Part shown: piece after piece, positions 23,078 to 35,764 of the stretch
Layout of the letters: each line of letters starts with the position of its first letter
How positions within the stretch are numbered: position 1 is the first letter of the stretch
From: Gnetum montanum
Taxonomy: Eukaryota; Streptophyta; Gnetopsida; Gnetales; Gnetaceae
Direction: 5' to 3'
Assembly: GCA_015680685.1 (NCBI GenBank)
Contig: MNCI01017890.1
Coordinates: 201,416-265,415, forward strand
DNA length: 64,000 nucleotides
Made by a program: the position numbers and the translations under genes
The notes under the pieces: generated by a model
The model's input: the letters and a program-made list of their open reading frames with translations, nothing else
What the model was told of the DNA's origin: nothing
Database searches by the model: none

Positions 23078-23885
23078 TGATGAGTGGTGAGGTACCCCTA
23101 CACTCAACCATGTGAATATGAGCGTTTCACACATGATCCGATTGAACTCCAACAACTAAGTGCTTATGCACCTTAATGGAACACTCAGGGTTAATCAATC
23201 GTTATCTTCTCAAACTTACTTGTATTGTCATGGTTGTATAGTTAAGTAAGCTTGAGGTATATGATTTTTATAGCTTTTTTATTTTTTATGTCTTTTGCTA
23301 ATAAAGAAGAGGGAGAGAGAACTAAGTGGCTAACTTACATTAACTATTCATTAACTAGTTTCTAAATGTTCCTAACACCAGTATCCATTGCCACTTGCTG
23401 TACACATCCTGAACCAGTGTAATGCTGCTGGGATTACTAAACACTAAACGTTACTAGGTTACCAAGTGCTACACACATGCTCGAAGCGATTGTACTGAGT
23501 GTATTTAACTAAGGGGGTTGAAGGTTGAGAGAGATATTAATTAACTAGGAAAGCGTTAAACAATCATTAATTACTAATTAGCTTAAGTTGTATGCTGCAA
23601 GGTTTATCATAAAGTTCATCTTTATTGTTGTACACAAAATTGTGCTTAGGTACAAATTGCTTGAATAAAGATCCATTCACTCTATGACTCCTACTACGGG
23701 CACATAGAAATAATTTTAACTCTGGAATGACAAAATTGCAAGAGTCTGACTAAGGGTCTAAGTCTAACTACCTTGGAACCAAGGGCACTGTCTCTTATTT
23801 ATAGAAGATGAGGTAGGACACGATATCGCATATGCAATATCGCGTGGTGGATGTGATATTGCGTACGTGATATCGCGGTTCATCA
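23078..23885 (-). repeat. E2 5' LTR (808 bp) with TATA box
   Basis: Ends are TGATGAG and TTCATCA. The TATAAATA box lies on the minus strand at 23803-23796, just downstream (in element sense) of a GATATCGC-type palindrome cluster at about 23880-23818. ATGAT follows at 23886-23890. Confidence 0.92.
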
Positions 23886-24870
23886 ATGATGAAAAGTTGT
23901 TGAGACAAACCTACGTCATAAGCCACCTCTCCTACATGTTGCAATAAATCAAATGGTCATTTGCAATAAGTAGTAAGAATGCCTTTTCTATGAAAACATC
24001 TAATGTCTTTTAATAGAAAGACACATATGAACACTTTATAACAAATTGCAAACTTGATAGATCTCCTCCTATGATTCGTGTAGCTAGTCTAAAGATCTTA
24101 ATATGCTTTTAGTCACTCTTGAATCTCCTTAATTCAATTAGTTTTATGCATTACTATATCTGACATTATCTACTATTTTTCTTTAATTTCATTTCAATGT
24201 AAAGGAGTTCACCAAGGTCTATTGTAAAATGTCCCATATGGCACTACTTTTAAATTCACTTAGTAGTTGTTATTATAGGAAAATTCAGCCAATGGTAATA
24301 GTATATCCCAATTATCCAAAAATTGTAAAGCATAAGATTATAGCATATCCTTCAAAACTTGGATTACTCTCTCAACCTACCTATCCATTAATAGATGGTA
24401 TGTTGAACTCAAATTCATCTTGGTACCAAAGCTATCCATAAAGGCATGCCAAAACTAAGAATTGAATTAGACATCATGATTAGAGATAATTTTAACAAAG
24501 ATGTCATGCAACCGTACAATCTTAGAGATGAATTATCATATTCTCTACACTAGCTATTGTCTTTGTAGCAAGAAAATGAGTTGATTTGGTTAACAAGCCA
24601 ACAATAATGAACATGAATCCTTTTCAACCATAGTGCAAGGTAAACTAGTAATGAAAGCCATATCAATCATCTTCCACTTCCCCTATGGAATAGTATGAGG
24701 GTACATGTAACCACTTAGGTATTGGCTCTCAAGCTTAATCTACTGCTTGCTCAAGCACTTTGCCATGAATTCACCAATTACTTCTTCACACCTAGCCACC
24801 AATATATCCTCTTTATTAAGTGATACATCTTATCACTTTGATGATGCATTTGAAACTTACAAAGGTATGC
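23886..24870 (-). pseudogene. C1 integrase core, upstream of the E2 insertion
   Basis: Reading the minus strand: MYHLIKRIYWWLGVKK is like the zinc-domain end of chromovirus integrases, then a decayed core, then LKDMLxxYxLQFLDNWD-like and LPLAEFSYNNN-like text about 24400-24250, then KVF and RKGILT-type residues and VGEVAYDVGLSQQL at 23960-23900. This is the order seen in chromovirus integrases. Many stops are present. The frame resumes at 14006 on the far side of E2. Confidence 0.75.
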
Positions 24871-24979
24871 CTCCTTCAACAAACATTGTCATAAGGACTC
24901 AAGCATACTAAGTCAATCCTTATAACAAAGAAACTACTATAATCTCTAAATTTCTACTATAATCTCTAAATTTATATAT

Positions 24980-26486
24980 TATTTAAGATGCTTACACCAA
25001 GAATTTGATTATCACTTCAAACAAATCTAATGTAACACATTTGACTAAATTGCCAAGCTATAAAGTTTACCAGACACTTAACTTAAGGCATCTATAATAA
25101 TGTTGTTTTTACCTATTGGAAATTGGGTGGTAGGATCAAAATTGACTAATAATTTAATCCACATCCTCTAATGTAGATTCATCTATGGATGATTCATTAA
25201 GTGTTGTTCTCCTTTGTGATTAGTTCAAATTATCAATCACTCATTGTACAAATAATGATATCAAACCTTCATGACATATACCACTACTTCAAACTTAAAA
25301 TCATGAGCAAGATAACATGTCTCATGAGGCTTTAATTATCTTGAAGCATATACCATCACTTTTCCATCTTACCTAAGGATACATCCATAATCATTACTTG
25401 ATGTATCAATACAAACATCATACAATCTACCTAGTATAGGTGAAATCAAAATAGGAGTTGAAAATAGTCTACTTTTGAGAGCATCAAAAATAGCTTAATA
25501 TTATTGGTTTTAAAGAAACCCAACATCGATCCATAACAACTTCATCAAAGGTAGAGAAATATGAGAGAAATTCATAATGAATCTCCTATAATAACCTACC
25601 AAATTAAGAAATTTACAAATCTCTCCAACATTCTTAGGAATCAACTAATCACAAATAATTGATATCTTATTTGGTGCATTCTATACTAGCCTTTGAAATA
25701 ACATGTCCTAAGAATTGGATCCCCTTGCATGAAAATAAATATTTAGAAGATTACGTAAACAAATGATGCTCCGTAAGCATCTACAAAATGATCCTCAATT
25801 GCTGCTCATAAATATTTTCTAATTGTGCATACTTCAAAATGTCATTGATGAACAAAATGACAAATTAGTCTAGGTATGACCTCATCATGTTGTTCATGAG
25901 GTTCATAAACATAGTAGGAGCATTAGTATGTCCAAATGGCAAAAAAAAAAATGAACTTATAATATTCATATCAAGTTCTATAGGCTATCTTGAAAACATC
26001 CTTCTCTCTATAGCAAACTTGATGGTATCTAGATTTCAGATCTATCTTGGTGAACACTTGATCTTCTTTCAACTAATTGAACAAATCCTCTATGTAGTGT
26101 AAAGGATACTTATTCTTCAAAGTCACCTAGTTGAGCTATTGGTAATTGATGTACAACCTCATACTACCATTCTTCTTCTTGGTGAAGAGAATAACAACAC
26201 CTCAATGTGACACACTTGGATGAATCAAGCCCTTATCTAGTAGCTCTTGAAGTTGAATCTTTATGTTCACTAACTTGATAGGTTACATCTTTTGTAGAAC
26301 CTTAGAGATACGTTTGGTGTCTAGTTTGAGAGTAATCTCAAACTTAACATTATTCCTTGGGGGTCTAGGTAATTTTGAATGAAAGACATCAAGAAACTCA
26401 TAGACTATAGGGAGCTGATCGATCTCTTGTGAAGAAGAAGACTTGCAAACTAAAAATAAAAAGTACAAATAACCCTTCTGCAACAA
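24980..26486 (-). pseudogene. C1 reverse transcriptase and RNase H
   Basis: On the minus strand the block at 26486-26283 reads LPIVYEFLDVFHSKLPRPP and FEITLKLDTKRISK, the classic start of plant Ty3 RT (EFLDVFPDELPGLPP type). The catalytic box at 25852-25841 reads Phe-Ile-Asn-Asp, where Phe-Ile-Asp-Asp is usual, so the first catalytic Asp is lost. RNase H follows with VMVYASR, LKPHETCYLAHD and a final IIIDAL near 25090. Stops are frequent. Confidence 0.78.
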
Positions 26487-26551
26487 ACAACAAAAATACC
26501 TTGAAGAAACAAGCTCAACTTAACCTTCCACAACCTAGTGCATACACTTAC

Positions 26552-26938
26552 CTATGCACCATTATTTATCACCAAGAATAGTGTCACATGACAGTAATTT
26601 AAGCTTCCTTGATAGTAAAATAACCAATCCATAATCAAGATAATGTCATATCCTCCTAGACTCATGATGTGAAGATTACTACTAAGCCAAGAGACATCCT
26701 GCATCACCAAAGATGAAAATATACAGATTTGATCCACAACAAGTACATTCATCCTAATTGTTCTAAGTGCAAGATCTTGATTAAGACATTGACTCTTCAA
26801 ACCCAAATGACTAGCCACCCATGAATCAACAAAAGAATGATTGACACTATGATAAAATAAAATGAAAATTGCAAAATCTAAAACCATACCTTCATTTTTC
26901 ATTACCATGTTGGATTGAACATAAACATGTTCATACAT
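26552..26938 (-). pseudogene. C1 aspartic protease
   Basis: The minus-strand peptide has FILFYHSVNHSFVDSWVASHLGL, aligning with the DSGATHSFI-type active site of chromoviruses, and YDIILIMDWLFYY, aligning with the DVILGMDWL flap-side motif. The catalytic Asp-Ser-Gly has become Tyr-His-Ser, so the enzyme is dead. Confidence 0.7.
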
Positions 26939-26999
26939 CCTAACACTACCCTAATCACTTGCTAATCTACCTCCAATGTGGGATCCACCATTGCTTAAT

Positions 27000-28069
27000 T
27001 ACTTCAAATAATTGAAGCTCTTACTACCCAACTAGTCATACTTATAATAGGTATAACAATTCTTCTTGAGATATCCAATCTTTCTATAGGCATGACAAGT
27101 AATGGGTCCACAAGTGGTCCCATCACTCGAAGGTTGTTGCTACTACTATCCACCTGAACTAGATTTGTGGGCTAACTTAGGCTCATCTAATTTCCTTTAA
27201 GAGGTTTGATCCCTCTTTTGAGAATGATCTTTACATGCTGCTTCATCCAGCTGACTATGCTTTAGGTCTGTTACAAAAACACATGCATCTTGATATGTTT
27301 GAATATTAAGGGAAAGAAAGTGGTCTTTAATGAATACACAAAGATCACAAATGAAATGATTTGCCTTCACCTTCTTATTCAAATGTACATGAGGCACATA
27401 CATACCAAGCACTAAAATCTTGGCATTGTACTTGGACATGGTTTAATTCCTCTGATAGAGATGATAAAATTCATTTGCTTTGGCCTTCACATACTCAAAA
27501 TGAATATAACACTTATTGAAAGTAAGTAAGAACTCACTCCAATGAATGTCATAGTCCTCTCAATGATGTACCTTCTCTTGGATAGCCCACCAATGACCAA
27601 TGAAAAATTTGAATGAGTAGATTACTAATCAAGGTTATTACTTAGAAGTATAATTCATTTGTTTGAAGGCCTTGATGACCTCCTCTAGTCATTTAGTAGC
27701 AGCAATACGGTCCTTCTTTTTCTTGAAAGTAGATGATCCTAACTTATGAAATTGCTTCATAAGTTTATGTTCCATTGGTTATCTGTCACCACTACCATAA
27801 CCTACAACAATGTGCAAAATAGATGTGTTCAAGTTCTTCTTTTTATGCTAATGAAGGAACTAGAATAGATAGCCACTAATGTTTGCTTGATTGATCTTTT
27901 CATTTGTGGTAGGAGTACAAGGAGCATTAGGAACAAATGGTTCAACTTGCAATTTAGTTACATGCCACTTATTTTGATTTGGAATGGGTTCATGTATAGG
28001 TTGCTAGGCCCAACATTCATCCTTCTATTATAGCCACATCTACATTTAGCAACTGCCATCACTAGACAT
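27000..28069 (-). pseudogene. C1 gag
   Basis: The probable ATG is at 28069-28067, about 35 bp inside the primer site. The minus-strand reading starts MSSDGSC and soon meets stops. An open part (27439-27197) shows AKILVLGMYVPHV and a Lys/Glu-rich region. A zinc-knuckle relic at about 27100-27060 reads CHAYRKIGYLKKNC, where the second Cys and the His of the CCHC pattern have both become Tyr. Confidence 0.62.
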
Positions 28070-28102
28070 AAAAACACAAAATGTGAGGGTAGTAAAACCT
28101 AT

Positions 28103-28114
28103 GTTCTAATAATA
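28103..28114 (-). promoter_or_regulatory. C1 primer binding site, initiator tRNA-Met type, decayed
   Basis: On the minus strand TATTATTAGAAC is followed by ATAGG. It matches TGGTATCAGAGC at 8 of 12 positions, with the ATAGG continuation often seen in chromoviruses. It lies three bases inside the LTR end ...CTACA. Confidence 0.55.
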
Positions 28115-28117
28115 GCT

Positions 28118-30605
28118 TGTAGCATCATCCTTCCTAGCCTTAGGTTAGGAAGCATTATGTTGGGTATAGAACCCATAAATGAAAGGTCATGATGAGGAGT
28201 AGATAAAATTAAAGCAAACTAATGATGTGATAAGAAAAGGAAAAGAAAACACATGATAATCATGAACAAATTGAAAATAGAAATTAACATTGAAAAAAAT
28301 GATGTTGCATGGTAACATAACAAATTATATCAAACTAGAACTACAGACATTCTTGAAAATAACAATAGATCATATAAATGTAAATTAAGGCATAATCATA
28401 AAAATATCGAGTAGTACAACATATGTCTAGAAGCACAAATAAAGCCTAAGAATCCAAATACATAAACCAAAATAAAAGGATAGTCTAATACATGTCTAAT
28501 CTATATCAAAATATGCAATAGTGTAAATAGTCTAATGGCTAGAAAATAAATATACAAAGCATCTAAAAAACAGTAATAAAGAGCAAAGGTATTCTTGCTT
28601 CACCTAGCCTTGGTGACTTAAAAATAAAAGAGAAAGTTAGTATGAATTGAGTAAAAAACCTTGGAATCTTCTTTGGATGATTTGAGGACAAGTCTTATGA
28701 TAATCTAGGCTAGGACACATTGACCTACAAACACATGTCAATAGACCATAAGCATCTCGAGCATCATAGATCACACATGTCATGCATGGAACAAGCAAAA
28801 TAAAGAATTAAACTACTAAACTAATTTATCCACCTCCACTCATCAACCTATAAATAAGGAGGCTAGCGCACATCATAGTTAGTTTCAAATATGTGAATTA
28901 TTGACAAGAGTACTTAGCCAAACTAAATGCCAAACCATCCACATAAATAAACTAGCAAACAACCATGCACATGGATTTATTAATTAAGTTTCATACATAA
29001 ACTACTAGTGTTAGAGATTTTTTATGACTCTTTTATAATAATTTGAAGGTAGCAAATGGACCAATGAATATAGGATCACCCTCCTGTATAGGATGGAACC
29101 TAAAATGAGAGCCACATTGATTTATTTTAATTGGAGTTAAAAATCAATTATCTCTAGGAAGCCCATCTCCAACCAACCACTCAACTTAGTACTAGCTCTT
29201 GATAATCAGTAAACATACAAACATACAAACATGTACAAATCAAACATTGATGGTGGAAAGACATAAACAAATGAAACAATAGGCTCAAATGATCAACATT
29301 TCCAACATAACTTAGCAATCAACTCCAAGGTTAATTCCAACAATCCAGCATAGTTTAAGACTACTCACATGGTATCAAAAGATGTTGAAAAGTATCAAAA
29401 GGTGTCAAACTTAGTCCCAACAACAAGCTCAAGTCAAAAAGAAAAAAAATGAGACCACAAGCTTATCGTGAACACTTGTGACTAGATTGTGATCCATGGT
29501 TTACCTCAAAATCTAAATGGTAGTGTCAAACATAAAATAATGACACTTTTTGTCAAATCATGAATTAACGATGACCCATGGATACTATACCATAATCTAA
29601 ACATGACTCATAGTTGACCTAGAGTTATGAAAAATGATGAGAAATAAAGAAAAAAACACAAATTTTTTCACTACAACCTATGGTGGATGACCACCACTTG
29701 TGGTGGACTTGTGATTTTACAATTTTTCCAAATAGAGACTTGAAAATGCACTTGAAGTTGTTTGGTCAACCATGATCTAACGATGACCTATGGTGGAAGA
29801 CCACGATCTAACCATGACCTATGGTTAGCATTGATACTGACACCAAAACTCATGGTTAACTTGTGGTTTCAATGCTAATCATAAAATGGTTAGAAATGAT
29901 GATGAATGATTTCTAAAAATTTCTAGCAACAAGTCAATGGTGATGTAGGGATCAATTGCGTATGTTTGAACTAAAAGAAAATGTTCAAAAATACTCAAAA
30001 GCATGACATAGGAAGAAAAACACTATAAAAGCTTGAAACTTTTTTAAAACAATGAAAATTTGGAATTCAGAAAAATTGACAAAATCCATCTAGACATACA
30101 ATGAGATGATAATTTTGATATCAAAATGAAAGTCATATGCATAATAGCCATATTTGAAATGGTTTATACATTGATTTCTCATAAAACCCTATCCCTTGAA
30201 AGTCATCAAATTACAAAAATTTTAGTAAAACAAATCTCATGAATAGTGCATAAAAATCATTTACCACTATAGAAGCAAAGCAAGACCCCACCCACAAAAT
30301 TGAATGCATATAACGTGAAAATTTCAGCAAAATCCAAACCACATTGAATATGCATAAAACTTAGAAATTACAAAATACATGAGAAAATGATAAGAATCCT
30401 CACCTAAAATGTAGGAAGTACAAAACCAAGAAGATAGCATATGATCTCAGCCACACAGATATAAAATACATGCACAACAAACCAACAAAGCTCTCATGAT
30501 ATTGCTACAAGTCTCTAATTTGGTAGCACTTTCACATCTATGTGTAATGGATGCCAAAGTGCCCAAAAGAATGAAGTGTGAGATTTGAAATAGAAAATCT
30601 CACAA
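28118..30605 (-). repeat. C1 5' LTR, truncated at its outer end
   Basis: The inner end is set by the primer site; in the plus direction the LTR starts TGTAGCATCATCC. From about 28784 to 30605 it aligns with the other C1 LTR. The expected outer end (minus-strand TGTAATAGCCC) is absent; similarity stops near 30605, shortly before copia sequence. At roughly 2.5 kb this is a long LTR. Confidence 0.75.
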
Positions 30606-30724
30606 CAATCGAAATGTACAAATTAATGCATAAAATTGCAAAATTTTAAAATATTCATAATTTATCATTTTCAAAACAAAGTTTTTAAACAATGACATAA
30701 CCATTAGAGCTAATTCATTCAAAT

Positions 30725-33130
30725 GTATGCAATCTATTTACTTCTCGAGCAAGGGGGAATGAGTGGTACTTTGTGTTGTTCATTGAAGGCTTTACTAATA
30801 TGCCTTGGATCTACGAGTTGATTATAAAGTTCTAAGTGCTTAATAAGTTTAAGTATTTTTAGAATATGGTTAAAAATGAAAAGAGTTACAAAATTATCAT
30901 CTTAAGATCCAATAGTGGGGATGAATATGCCTCTCATGAGTTTAATTAGTTTTGAAATAATTCTAGAATATAACAATAGTTTATAACACCCTATTCTCCT
31001 CAACAAAATGGTATTGCTAAAAGAAAATTTTGCATGGTTGTGGAGATGTGAAGATGCATGATGCATATTATCCAAATGCCAAAATATCTTTCGATAGAAA
31101 CAACTTATTATGTAGTTCACATTATAAACTATGTTCTAACTATAGATTTCAATGATATATCTTTGATATATAATGATTTGACAAAGGACTAGTGTTGATA
31201 TCACATCTTCAATTGTTTAAGAAAGTTTGTTATATACATATTCCTTTAACAAATCATAAAAAGTTGAAACCTAAAGCCCTAATTGGGTCCCTTGTTGCTC
31301 TAGTATTTATTTAACCACAAAGTATACCAAGCATGAGATATCAAGGAGTGGAAGATTATAATTTCTAGAGATGTGGTTTTCAATAATACATTCCTAAATT
31401 CAGTCACACCATGATGATTCCTAGTGAGAATTAAATGGTTCCTTCTCCCAAACCAATAAAGATGTCACAATCCGAAACTTCCTTGAGAGAAGATATAGAT
31501 GAACAAGCTATTGTGGATTAAGTTGATCATTCCACTCAACATGCTAAAATCATAAGTCATCAACAATTATGGTTTCAAAATCAATTAAATAATTTAATAT
31601 TGATAAAACTGGAACATATTAATAAATTCCTAATAAAGCACCTAAGTGAAAAAGCATTCTTTGTGCAAGATCATTCTAAATTGACTAATTCAAAAGGGAT
31701 ATCTGAAGTGAATGAGCCCATAAGTATGCAAGAAGCACTAAAGATTAGATAAAAGTAATGAGAGCAAATTTTAACATGCTAAAAAAAATAGAAACTAGAA
31801 AATTGTTAAGCCTACCAAATTTCATAGTGTTATTACGTAGATGGGTGCATCATCGACAAGTACAAGACATGATTAGTGATAAGGCTATGCATATTGTAAA
31901 TACATAGATTACAAAAAGACTTTTGCTTGAATCATGAAGTAAAGAACCATAAGAGTTATACTATCCTTAGTAAGCACTTATAGTTGCCAACTATATTAAT
32001 TAGATGTCAAATCTACATTGTTAAGTGGAGATATGCAAGAAGAGATTTGTGTGCTAACTTGAAGGCTTAGTGGAAATTTCTTGTTTAGATTATGTTTACA
32101 GACTAAAGAAATCCTTGTATAGTTTGAAAAAAGCTCCCTGTGAATGGTACATAAACTTTGATAATTGTTTATATAAAGAAGGGTTCAAAAGATTTGATGT
32201 AGATGCTAGTAGATACATGTACTCAACTAAAGACTCATGGAGGGTTGTTATACTTGTTTTATATGTTGATGATACTGGAAAGTCACAAGGTTGGATCCAA
32301 AAGGTTAAGAGTTAGTTGAAATCAAAATTTGAAATGTTAGATATTAGCCTTGTTAAATTATTTTTTGGGTTTTGAGATTGATTAGTCATCCAATTATATA
32401 AGAATTACTTAGAAGAAATACATTGTTGAGCTTCTAAAGGAATATCATATGTTGAAATGTAAACCATGGTTGATACCTCTGGATCTAGGTAGTTGCCCCA
32501 AAAAGGACAATTCCAAGTTAATTGGTGAACACATTGTGTATGTAGTGAATCCCTTGTCACAATTTAATGAGAAACCTACTAAAAGTAAAATGACAATGAC
32601 TTTGGGAATTCTAAAGTATATTAATGACACCCAAGATTTTGGATTAATTTAAGATTGCTCTTCTAAAGTTCAACTTGAAGGTTATATAGATGTTAACTAT
32701 GGAGGAGATACCATAATAAGATTTTCCATCACTAGACTTCTTAATAAGGATAGAGGAAATGTGATATCATTGTGGTCTACAAAACATAAGGCAATTTCAA
32801 TGTTCATCACAAAGTGCCATTCAGCTTGTGATAGATTTAAAGTGGTTGAATCAATTATTCATCGAGTTGAAAGAAGAGATTTCAAAACCAAGAACTTTAT
32901 CCTATGATAACCAAAGTGATATAAAGTTGATTAAGAATCTAGTTTTCCATGAAGAAACAAAGCACATTAAGATTACAATGCATTATATTAGATATGCCCT
33001 TGTAGAAGGGTTTATAGAGATTGTCTACATCAACACTTGTGATCAATTAGCTAATGGTTTCACTAAACCACTTAGCTCTAGAAATTTCCAAAAGTTTACA
33101 GTTGCAATAATAATCCCATGTTTTATTTGA
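30725..33130 (+). mobile_element. K1: Ty1/copia pol relic (integrase, RT, RNase H), plus strand
   Basis: Integrase remnant at 30755-31150: WYFVLFIEGFTNMPWIYEL, RSNSGDEYASHEFN and TPYSPQQNGIAKRK, in the order of copia integrases. All three catalytic acids have been replaced (the FIDDF-type Asp, the RSDNG-type Asp and the AERK-type Glu). RT follows at 32070-32315 with YRLKKSLYSLKKAP, WYINFDNCLYKEGFKR and an intact YVDD. RNase H at 32828-33130 has DNQSDIKLIKNLVFHEETKH, IRYALVEGFIEIVYI and LANGFTKPL. No gag, protease or LTR was found, so the element is truncated on at least the 5' side. Confidence 0.85.
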
Positions 33131-34340
33131 TAGAGTATGTTTGAAAATATCACTTTCAACAGTGGTTCATTTATGAGTCAAACCATGTATAATTGTAAGT
33201 AACTATATGTTGTAACGTTCACAATTATAACTATCATAGTTCATGTAATAGATGATTAGTCTAATTATGACTTATCAACTATTCAATTATTTGTTATTTT
33301 TAAGTGTGTTATGAAGAGTCACATCTCTACAATTACAATTATGTTGCTTTATCAAGATGCTAGCATGTTAATACCAAGGCATTTCAACTCTAGCATTAAG
33401 AAACACATTACTCACATCATTGAAAGACTACCTTGGGGTTCTAGTCCTTGTTTTGTTTAACCATGCTTACTCCCAAAAAGATTCTGTTCACGGTTTACCC
33501 TTTCATTTCTTGACACAAAATTGCATTTTACTAAAGATTTTTTTTTAAAGATTCAAGGGGAAAGTATCAAAAGCTAAAACTATTTGATTATACACAGCTC
33601 AAAACATATAATCAACATGATACTTTTGTATACTTTAAGCTAAACATTATAATACTAGATCATGTAAAGGTCTTGACATTTATGAGGTAGGGATAGAAAG
33701 GGAGGGTTGGTATAGCTATGCTCTCATAAGCAAAATAGAAACAAAGAAAAATAATAAGAAATAAAATCAACTTCAATAAAAACTTTAAAGAACTCCTTAA
33801 ATTTATTTCATTGTATTAGTTATTTGTTCATACACTGCTATTTGCAATGGAATTTAAAAAGATGCTATCCATCTCATAATTGATGTGGACTTAAGAGCAA
33901 TAGAAAGTGTACTACAAGTTGAGAACAAGTGTTTTGTAGCATCAACTAGTTCTAAAGATTGATTCAGTTAGGGATTTATAGGATAGATATCTATGGGCTC
34001 AAATTCTTCTTTAACTAGACTTTTAATGTGGACTTTCACTAATTAATTAGCTATCTAAATCTCCACCACTCCAAAAATGTTGGATCCCCTAGGCTCTTAG
34101 TAATAGTGCTCACGACATCAAACCATTTAGACATGCAAACAAAAGATATAAATGAGCACCAATGAGTAAAAAACTTGCACACTAATCCATACTTTTTATT
34201 TGATAATAACAATTGTCCTAAGCCTACATATTTACGGTCAACTACCATCCATCTTGATTTATAATCTATCTTCTTATTGGAAAAAGGAAAATCAAGTGAA
34301 AAAAAATTCTTGCATTACATGCACAATGCTGGTGTTCCTA
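33131..34340. other. Unassigned flank downstream of K1
   Basis: I find no supported gene or LTR border. The sequence is AT-rich. A 3' LTR of K1 would be expected at its left edge, but I cannot locate a polypurine tract or a repeated terminal sequence. Confidence 0.4.
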
Positions 34341-34590
34341 CCTCATGCACTATGAATTTCACCGATCCTCAAGGTACCAAGAAACACATTCCATCATTAG
34401 AATGTATTCATGAGGTACCAAGAAACACATTCCAAAACATATAGATTAAGTTGTTATGATAATGTAAAAGTACACCTCATGCAATATGAATTTCACCAAA
34501 CCTCATTATAAAACCTCATTATAATGTATTCAGGCAATACCAACAAAGGCATTCCAAAACATAGAGATTAGGTTATTGTGATAATGTAAA
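34341..34590. repeat. Imperfect tandem repeat, two units of about 134 bp
   Basis: CCTCATGCAC/ATATGAATTTCACC begins each unit (34341 and 34475). Each also contains ATAATGTATTCA-like and ACATTCCAAAACATA-like text and ends in ATTGTGATAATGTAAA or a close variant. A shorter internal duplication (GTACCAAGAAACACATTCC twice, 34374 and 34417) is nested in the first unit. Confidence 0.75.
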
Positions 34591-35750
34591 GAAACGAATC
34601 TTCGAAAAAACAATATAGAGCATATCTCAACTACCTAAACAAATCGGATTTTACTGTTTCTGCTTTATTTAGAATTTGAAACCCGGCGGACTGCGATACC
34701 TAGACAGGATGCAGTTAGTAGCCGTTTGCATTCCACCTGCTGCGATATAGATAAACGTGCTATCAAGTCATTGCTTAAATGTCAAGAAGTTACAGAGCTA
34801 TTTCCAATTCTTCTTTCGAGAGAACTGTTTAATAATGTTGCTTGGCTTGGATAGAAAGCAATTTTTATGATTTGTTTAAAAAAAAAAAACATAAAAGGAA
34901 GTTTCCAAGATGTGATACACTATTGTTTTTCTGCCTCAATTTATCTTCAACCAACGCAAAATGTCTGAACTAAAAGATGATGTCTCAAAACTGCGCAATT
35001 TCTGTCATAGAAATGTGCGGAATACAAACCAGGTACTAGATAGTAGACAGCAAATTCCGCTGTTTCTGAATTATCATGAGGAAAAATTGTAGTGTTATAA
35101 GCAGCCAAAAGACACATCTCACAATCTCACCGTGTAATAAATGTAGCTATAAATCAGCCACACAAATGGTCTCAAGTAAGATTCTATATCCAGATGCAAC
35201 AAATGTGTTAATCACGAAAACCATATCATCAAACCTTGGAACAGAGCAAGGTAATGAAGATTTGCAAATGAATTCGCTTGTAAGAAGTAAAATGAATGTA
35301 TCATTCTAAACTAATAAAATTGGAATATTATGTGATGGAACCCTAATTAGGTTTCTTGGTCGATCTTTAAGATTCCAAGAAATTTCTTGCTCTACTTATT
35401 TGAGTTTAGTTGTTTTAATAAAAAAGGTTGTGGCAGGATAAGTATTGAATCTCCCGCGTGATAACCCTTTTTAATAAAGAAGATTATGGCCGTCTTCTTT
35501 AATGCAAATGCTCTCATATTGCACACAGAAGGGCCCCATCCTTACTACAGGGGACACCTTTTTTTCCTGTGAGATAAGGTAACAGCTTTCAACAAAATGC
35601 AAATGCTTCATTTTAATCATTAAAAAAATTACAGCCTAAAGAGGGGTCTCAGTTAACGTAAGTGAAAAATTCAGTTTCAGTTTTTTTAAAAAAGCAACAA
35701 AATCCTTCTTTCCTTTTATCCCATCAAGTTACATCCATCTGTCTGGTTCA
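34591..35750. other. Unassigned 3' flank of the host gene
   Basis: No gene is supported. The part 34680-34830 is less AT-rich than its surroundings and could be an old exon or exapted fragment, but no frame stands out. A run of A at about 34875-34888 follows. Confidence 0.3.
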
Positions 35751-35764
35751 CTGCCTATGTAAAA

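Larger units (their letters stand above)
14012..23885 (-). mobile_element. E2: full-length Athila-like LTR retrotransposon, minus strand
   Basis: This 9874-bp element is flanked by the target duplication ATGAT (14007-14011 and 23886-23890). It contains in order 5' LTR (right), tRNA-Asp-type primer site, gag, protease, reverse transcriptase, RNase H, integrase, a 1.9-kb 3' untranslated region, polypurine tract and 3' LTR. I see no envelope frame and no chromodomain. The RT (FPLPFIDQVLD, GYSGYNQI), RNase H ending (DHLS) and DLGSG protease fit the Athila lineage. Stops, frameshifts and a changed RT catalytic residue make it inactive. Confidence 0.93.
4128..30605 (-). mobile_element. C1: old chromovirus-type Ty3/gypsy element, minus strand, split by E1 and E2
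   Basis: Two diverged copies of a long LTR (about 4128-4600 plus 11695-13448, and 28118 to about 30605) flank decayed gag, protease, reverse transcriptase, RNase H and integrase in that order on the minus strand. The LTR begins TGTAATAGCCC, and the primer site matches initiator tRNA-Met imperfectly; both are usual for plant chromoviruses. E1 sits in the 3' LTR and E2 in the integrase. Taking both out brings homologous parts back together. The left LTR lacks about 0.65 kb of its outer end and the right LTR lacks its outer end near 30605, so no target duplication is left. I could not identify a chromodomain with confidence. Confidence 0.8.

Noticed and set aside
34680-34830. Exon of a neighbouring gene in a less AT-rich stretch
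   Set aside because: No frame, splice sites or protein similarity supports it.
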